Source of the DNA: Bryobacter sp. CoA8 C33
GTDB lineage: Bacteria > Acidobacteriota > Terriglobia > Bryobacterales > Bryobacteraceae
Length of the DNA stretch: 45,416 bases
Assembly (NCBI GenBank): GCA_019931185.1
Contig: JAINDK010000073.1
Coordinates: 1 to 45,416 of the forward strand
Direction: 5' to 3'
Part shown: positions 42,918-45,416 of the stretch, piece by piece
Numbering within the stretch: the first letter of the stretch is position 1
How the letters are laid out: every line of letters starts with the position of its first letter
Position numbers and translations under genes: made by a program
The notes under the pieces: generated by a model
The model's input: only the letters and a program-made list of their open reading frames with translations
Told to the model about the DNA's origin: nothing
Database searches by the model: none

Positions 42918-43977
42918 GCTGGCGGATCACCGCGGACGCCAGTTCCTGAATTCGCTTCATATAGCGAGGCAGATAGAGGTCTTCCCGGTGCATCACGGCT
43001 ATACTTTTTTCTCGAGACCAGCCGGAACATCTACCACCGACAGGCCGGCGAAGTAAGCCGCCAGCCGCGAAGCATATGGCACCAGGGCAACGCCAAAACC
43101 AGCGCGCACCAACTCGATCGCTAACTCGGGCGTAGTGACTTCGGCGGAGATACGGAGCCGGCCAATCAGCCGATCGTGGGTGAGAGGCTCCTCGAGCGAG
43201 ACCCGGATGCCGCTCACGCGTTCCCGGACAATCAAAGGCAAATCGAGCACCCGAGGCCAGGTTAGCTTGGCCGAAGGCCAGCAGTGCCCGCCCGGGGCGA
43301 CCAACTGAAAGGCGATGCGCGTGCGCGCCGCCACCTTCAGACAACTGGCGTGTTTCGGAGCCGCGGCGATGACAAAGTCTGCTAGGAGCCTGTTGAAAAA
43401 ATCCCCTCTTGCCGATTTCAACCCTTTCACGGGGGTCAGCAAACCATTGCCAGCCCGCTGCCGATCGATTCTGGGCCGTTTGTGGGCCAAGAGTTTTCAA
43501 CTCGTGAGGCCGCTTTTCGAAACAGCGAGTTTTTCAACAAGTTCCTAGGCATCCTTCGGCGAGTGTGATCGCCTCCACCTCGCTACGCACGCGCACAGAC
43601 TCACTGACGCGCGGAAACTCGGCACGGAACTCCGACAGGATCAGCGGTGAATAGTTGTGCGCCCCAAGAGCCGCTGTGGCCAACCCCGGAGGTCCCGTGT
43701 CCTCGTGGCGAAGTTCACTCACCATCAGACCAAAGGTGCTGAAGATCGGCTTGACCAGACTGTGGAGTTGCCGGCCCGCCTCCGTGTGTTGCACTCCCTT
43801 GACCCCACGCGATTGCAGAAGGCGGAGGCGCGGCCCGGATTCACCCTCCAGTTGCCTCACGCGCTTTTGCAGGCCCCCCACTGATCCGCCACGAAGGCGC
43901 CGTGCCAGAAGCTGTAGATCCCATTCCAATTGTGATCCGTTGGCTGCGGCATGCGCCTTGGTGGCCGAGTCTAGCAA
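42898..43977 (-). pseudogene. LysR-type regulator split by a MITE and frameshifted
   Basis: The 5' part (43977-43549) has a degenerate winged-helix region (LLARRLRGGSVGGLQKRVRQLE, ending TEAGRQLHSLV) and the start of the effector domain up to VRSEVEAITLAEGC. The 3' part continues with ADFVIAAAPKHASCL, LVAPGGHCWPS, ELVRAGFGVALVPYASRLAAYF and MHREDLYLPRYMKRIQELAS. The two halves are separated by a 159-bp element flanked by CTAG. Deleting the element and one CTAG gives the continuous reading ITLAEGCLADFVIAAA. A second lesion lies in the T6 run 43005-43010, where the frame changes before the last 35 residues. The gene is inactive. Confidence 0.85.
43382..43548. mobile_element. MITE-like element, complete copy with CTAG target duplication
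   Basis: A 159-bp sequence (43386-43544) is flanked by direct CTAG repeats (43382-43385, 43545-43548). Its ends are imperfect 15-bp inverted repeats: GAGCCTGTTGAAAAA on the left and GAACTTGTTGAAAAA on the right, two mismatches. No open frame of useful length is inside, so it must be moved by a transposase elsewhere. Four-base YTAR-type target duplications are used by some IS5-family elements, so that family is a reasonable guess for the partner. Excision restores the LysR frame exactly. Confidence 0.88.
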
Positions 43978-44109
43978 AGCGGTGCCAATTCTCCATTTTT
44001 TGGCATCAGCAGAACTGAAAAAAAACGATGGAAGTAAATCTTCCGGAACCCTATGCTCATTGCAAAGCCTTCGCTGCAGCGGCGCAAGCGGACTAAAGGA
44101 GTGACTACA

Positions 44110-44670
44110 GTGACCAGATGGATCTTCGCACTTTTGGAGGTGTTTCCGTCACCTTGGCCGAGCCTTTGCGCACAAGAGGCTTAAGTAAACGGTGTGATGC
44201 GTGACAGTTCCGGGTCGGCGATCCCAAAGGCTTCCGCGAGGGTCTTGAGCCGCGCGACCGGTTCGACGCGCACATTGGCGACGAACTCCTCGGGGCTGTG
44301 AAGCATTTCGTCCTTGCGCCCGGCTGTATACGACATCACATTGACGGCGGACAGATTTAGGAAGATCGTGCGAAACGGCCTCGAGTTGCGCGTGGCGCAG
44401 AAGGCCAGGCTCGATTTCTCCCTGGAGTTAAGGGATGTGAAGGAGTCGGTATTGGTGATCGGCGGCAATGAGACGCTGGAGACGACGACGGCACGGTTGG
44501 ACACAGTGATCAGCCCGGAGAAGATTATGGATCTGCCGCTGAACGCGCGGAATTTCTCGCAGGTGATTACGTTGACACCGGGGGCGACGCCAGTCAGCGT
44601 GGCCGAGAACAACTCACCGCTGTTTGTGGCGCGCGTCGGTCAATCCTATTTTCCGGCGATTGAACTAAGC
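44110..44670 (+). pseudogene. Oar-like TonB-dependent receptor, N-terminal remnant with two nonsense codons
   Basis: GTG 44110, preceded by AAAGGAG eight bases upstream, opens a signal peptide (MTRWIFALLEVFPSPWPS, LCAQEA). The same frame then has TAA at 44182-44184, resumes with GVMRDSSGSAIPKASARVLS, and has TGA at 44299-44301. It continues with LRPAVYDITLTADRFRK, the carboxypeptidase-regulatory-like domain. The plug region follows (VISPEKIMDLPLNARNFSQV, ITLTPGATPVSV). Homology stops near 44670. These receptors are normally over 1,000 residues, so only about a sixth remains. The whole N-terminus staying in one frame shows the stops are point mutations. The barrel was lost, possibly with the mobile DNA on the right. 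Confidence 0.8.
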
Positions 44671-44786
44671 CGCGTTGCGGCAAGCGCGCCTTCGTCGCGC
44701 GGAGTATAGGCGTGACTCCGGCGAATGGTGAGGTTCCAATGAGACAGGCAGCGCCAAGCAGCCCATCTCAGATCAAAGGACCCCCA

Positions 44787-45275
44787 ATGACCCCTCTTCG
44801 CCAACGAATGCTGGAAGAGATGCGCTTGCGCAACTTCTCGCCGGAGACACAACGTAGTTATACCCACTACATCGCCCAATTTGCAAAGTATTTCAACACG
44901 TCGCCCGAGAACCTGGGCGTGGAAGCGATCCGCGAGTACCAGCTTTATCTGATCGAGGACCGCAAGCTCTCCCCGGAAAGCGTCAACTGCTTCACGGCGG
45001 CAGCGCAGTTTCTCTACACGATCACTCTCGAGATGCCCTGGAGCCGCGCACATTTTCCACGTCAGCATGTGCCGGGCAAGATTCCCGTCGTGCTCAGCCC
45101 CACCGAGGTTGCCCTCTTCTTCCAGCACATCGGCGTCGTCAAGCTCAGAGCCGTGCTGATGATCTGTTATGCCTCGGGCCTCCGCATCTCCGAGGCGGTT
45201 CGGCTCAAAGTGGCCGACATCGATTCTTCGCGCATGGTGATCCATGTGCGGGGCGGCAAAGGCGCGCAGGACCGT
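44787..45275 (+). pseudogene. Tyrosine recombinase cut by the second MITE copy
   Basis: From ATG 44787 (MTPLRQRMLEEMRLRNFSPE) 163 codons remain of a phage-integrase-family protein. The N-terminal SAM-like domain shows TQRSYTHYIAQFAKYF and AIREYQLYLIEDRKLS. The catalytic domain starts with GKIPVVLSPTEVALFF, and the box I Arg lies in LMICYASGLRISEAVRL. The text stops at VRGGKGAQDR, exactly where family members continue with the Lys beta-hairpin; a CTAA and the MITE follow. Box II, the H-x-x-R and the Tyr are lost or lie beyond the window. The type resembles integrases that travel with IS91-like or composite elements. Confidence 0.82.
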
Positions 45276-45416
45276 CTAAGAACTTGTTGAAAAACTCGCT
45301 GTTTCGAAAAGCGGCCTCACGAGTTGAAAATTCTTGGCCCACAAACGGCCCAGAATCGATCGGCAGCGGGCTGGCAATGGTTTGCTGACCCCCGTGAAAG
45401 GGTTGAAATCGGCAAG
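45276..45416. mobile_element. MITE-like element, second copy, inverted and truncated by the window end
   Basis: CTAA (45276-45279) precedes 137 bases that match the reverse complement of the element at 43386-43544 at 136 positions; the only visible difference is one C/T. The copy starts with the GAACTTGTTGAAAAA end. The other end and second target repeat lie outside the window. The near identity shows recent movement of the family in this genome. Confidence 0.88.

Noticed and set aside
44181-44612. 143-codon minus-strand ORF opposite the TonB remnant
   Set aside because: No recognisable protein; the plus strand keeps receptor homology in one frame throughout.

Overview
The window looks like a chromosomal segment of an acidobacterium of the Solibacteres/Bryobacterales type. 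The evidence is the gene repertoire: two DUF1549/DUF1553 plus DUF1501 pairs, an ECF-like sigma factor beside a membrane Ser/Thr kinase, a PEP-CTERM protein, an Oar-type TonB-receptor remnant with a carboxypeptidase-regulatory N-terminus, futalosine-pathway menaquinone genes and several secreted glycosidases and peptidases. This placement is inferred from gene content; no 16S or marker comparison was possible. Most of the window is GC-rich, and from about 3.7 to 38 kb the + strand is strikingly C-rich.

Left edge (1-4.4 kb): a decayed mobile region. It holds the 3' tail of an IS630-type transposase, a badly broken IS1380-type transposase, an AT-richer stretch with one zinc-ribbon membrane gene, a lytic transglycosylase, an intact tRNA-Leu(UAG), the C-terminal scrap of a tyrosine integrase next to the tRNA 3' end, and a META/MliC-type gene broken at the integrase junction.

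Central region (4.4-42.9 kb): compact accessory and housekeeping genes with many overlaps. Sigma factor and Ser/Thr kinase are divergent. A PEP-CTERM lectin-like gene with a clear terminator follows. A VanZ-like gene overlaps an STT3-family oligosaccharyltransferase gene. A beta-CASP metallo-hydrolase diverges from a DPP-IV peptidase that overlaps a GT-C-like membrane protein. An eight-gene minus-strand unit runs from GH29 fucosidase through a lipoprotein, uracil-DNA glycosylase, glutaminyl cyclotransferase, an alkyltransferase-like protein, DUF1549/1553, DUF1501 and a secreted TenA homologue. A GH88-type hydrolase diverges from it. A second, frameshifted DUF1549/1553-DUF1501 pair, an HD-GYP response regulator, a DinB protein and a K+-independent H+-pyrophosphatase follow. 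Then come a three-gene set ending in a PfkB kinase and, convergent to it, an mqnA-mqnC-DUF7009-POT transporter operon. Three tandem paralogous secreted proteins close this part.

Right edge (42.9-45.4 kb): decayed DNA again. It holds a LysR gene split by a 159-bp MITE-like element whose removal restores the reading frame, a TonB-receptor N-terminus with two nonsense codons, and an integrase gene cut by a second, inverted copy of the same element that runs off the window.

A recurring signal is a TAnnnT hexamer 5-8 bases before the start codon of at least eight transcription-unit heads. This suggests leaderless transcription and was used to choose several starts.
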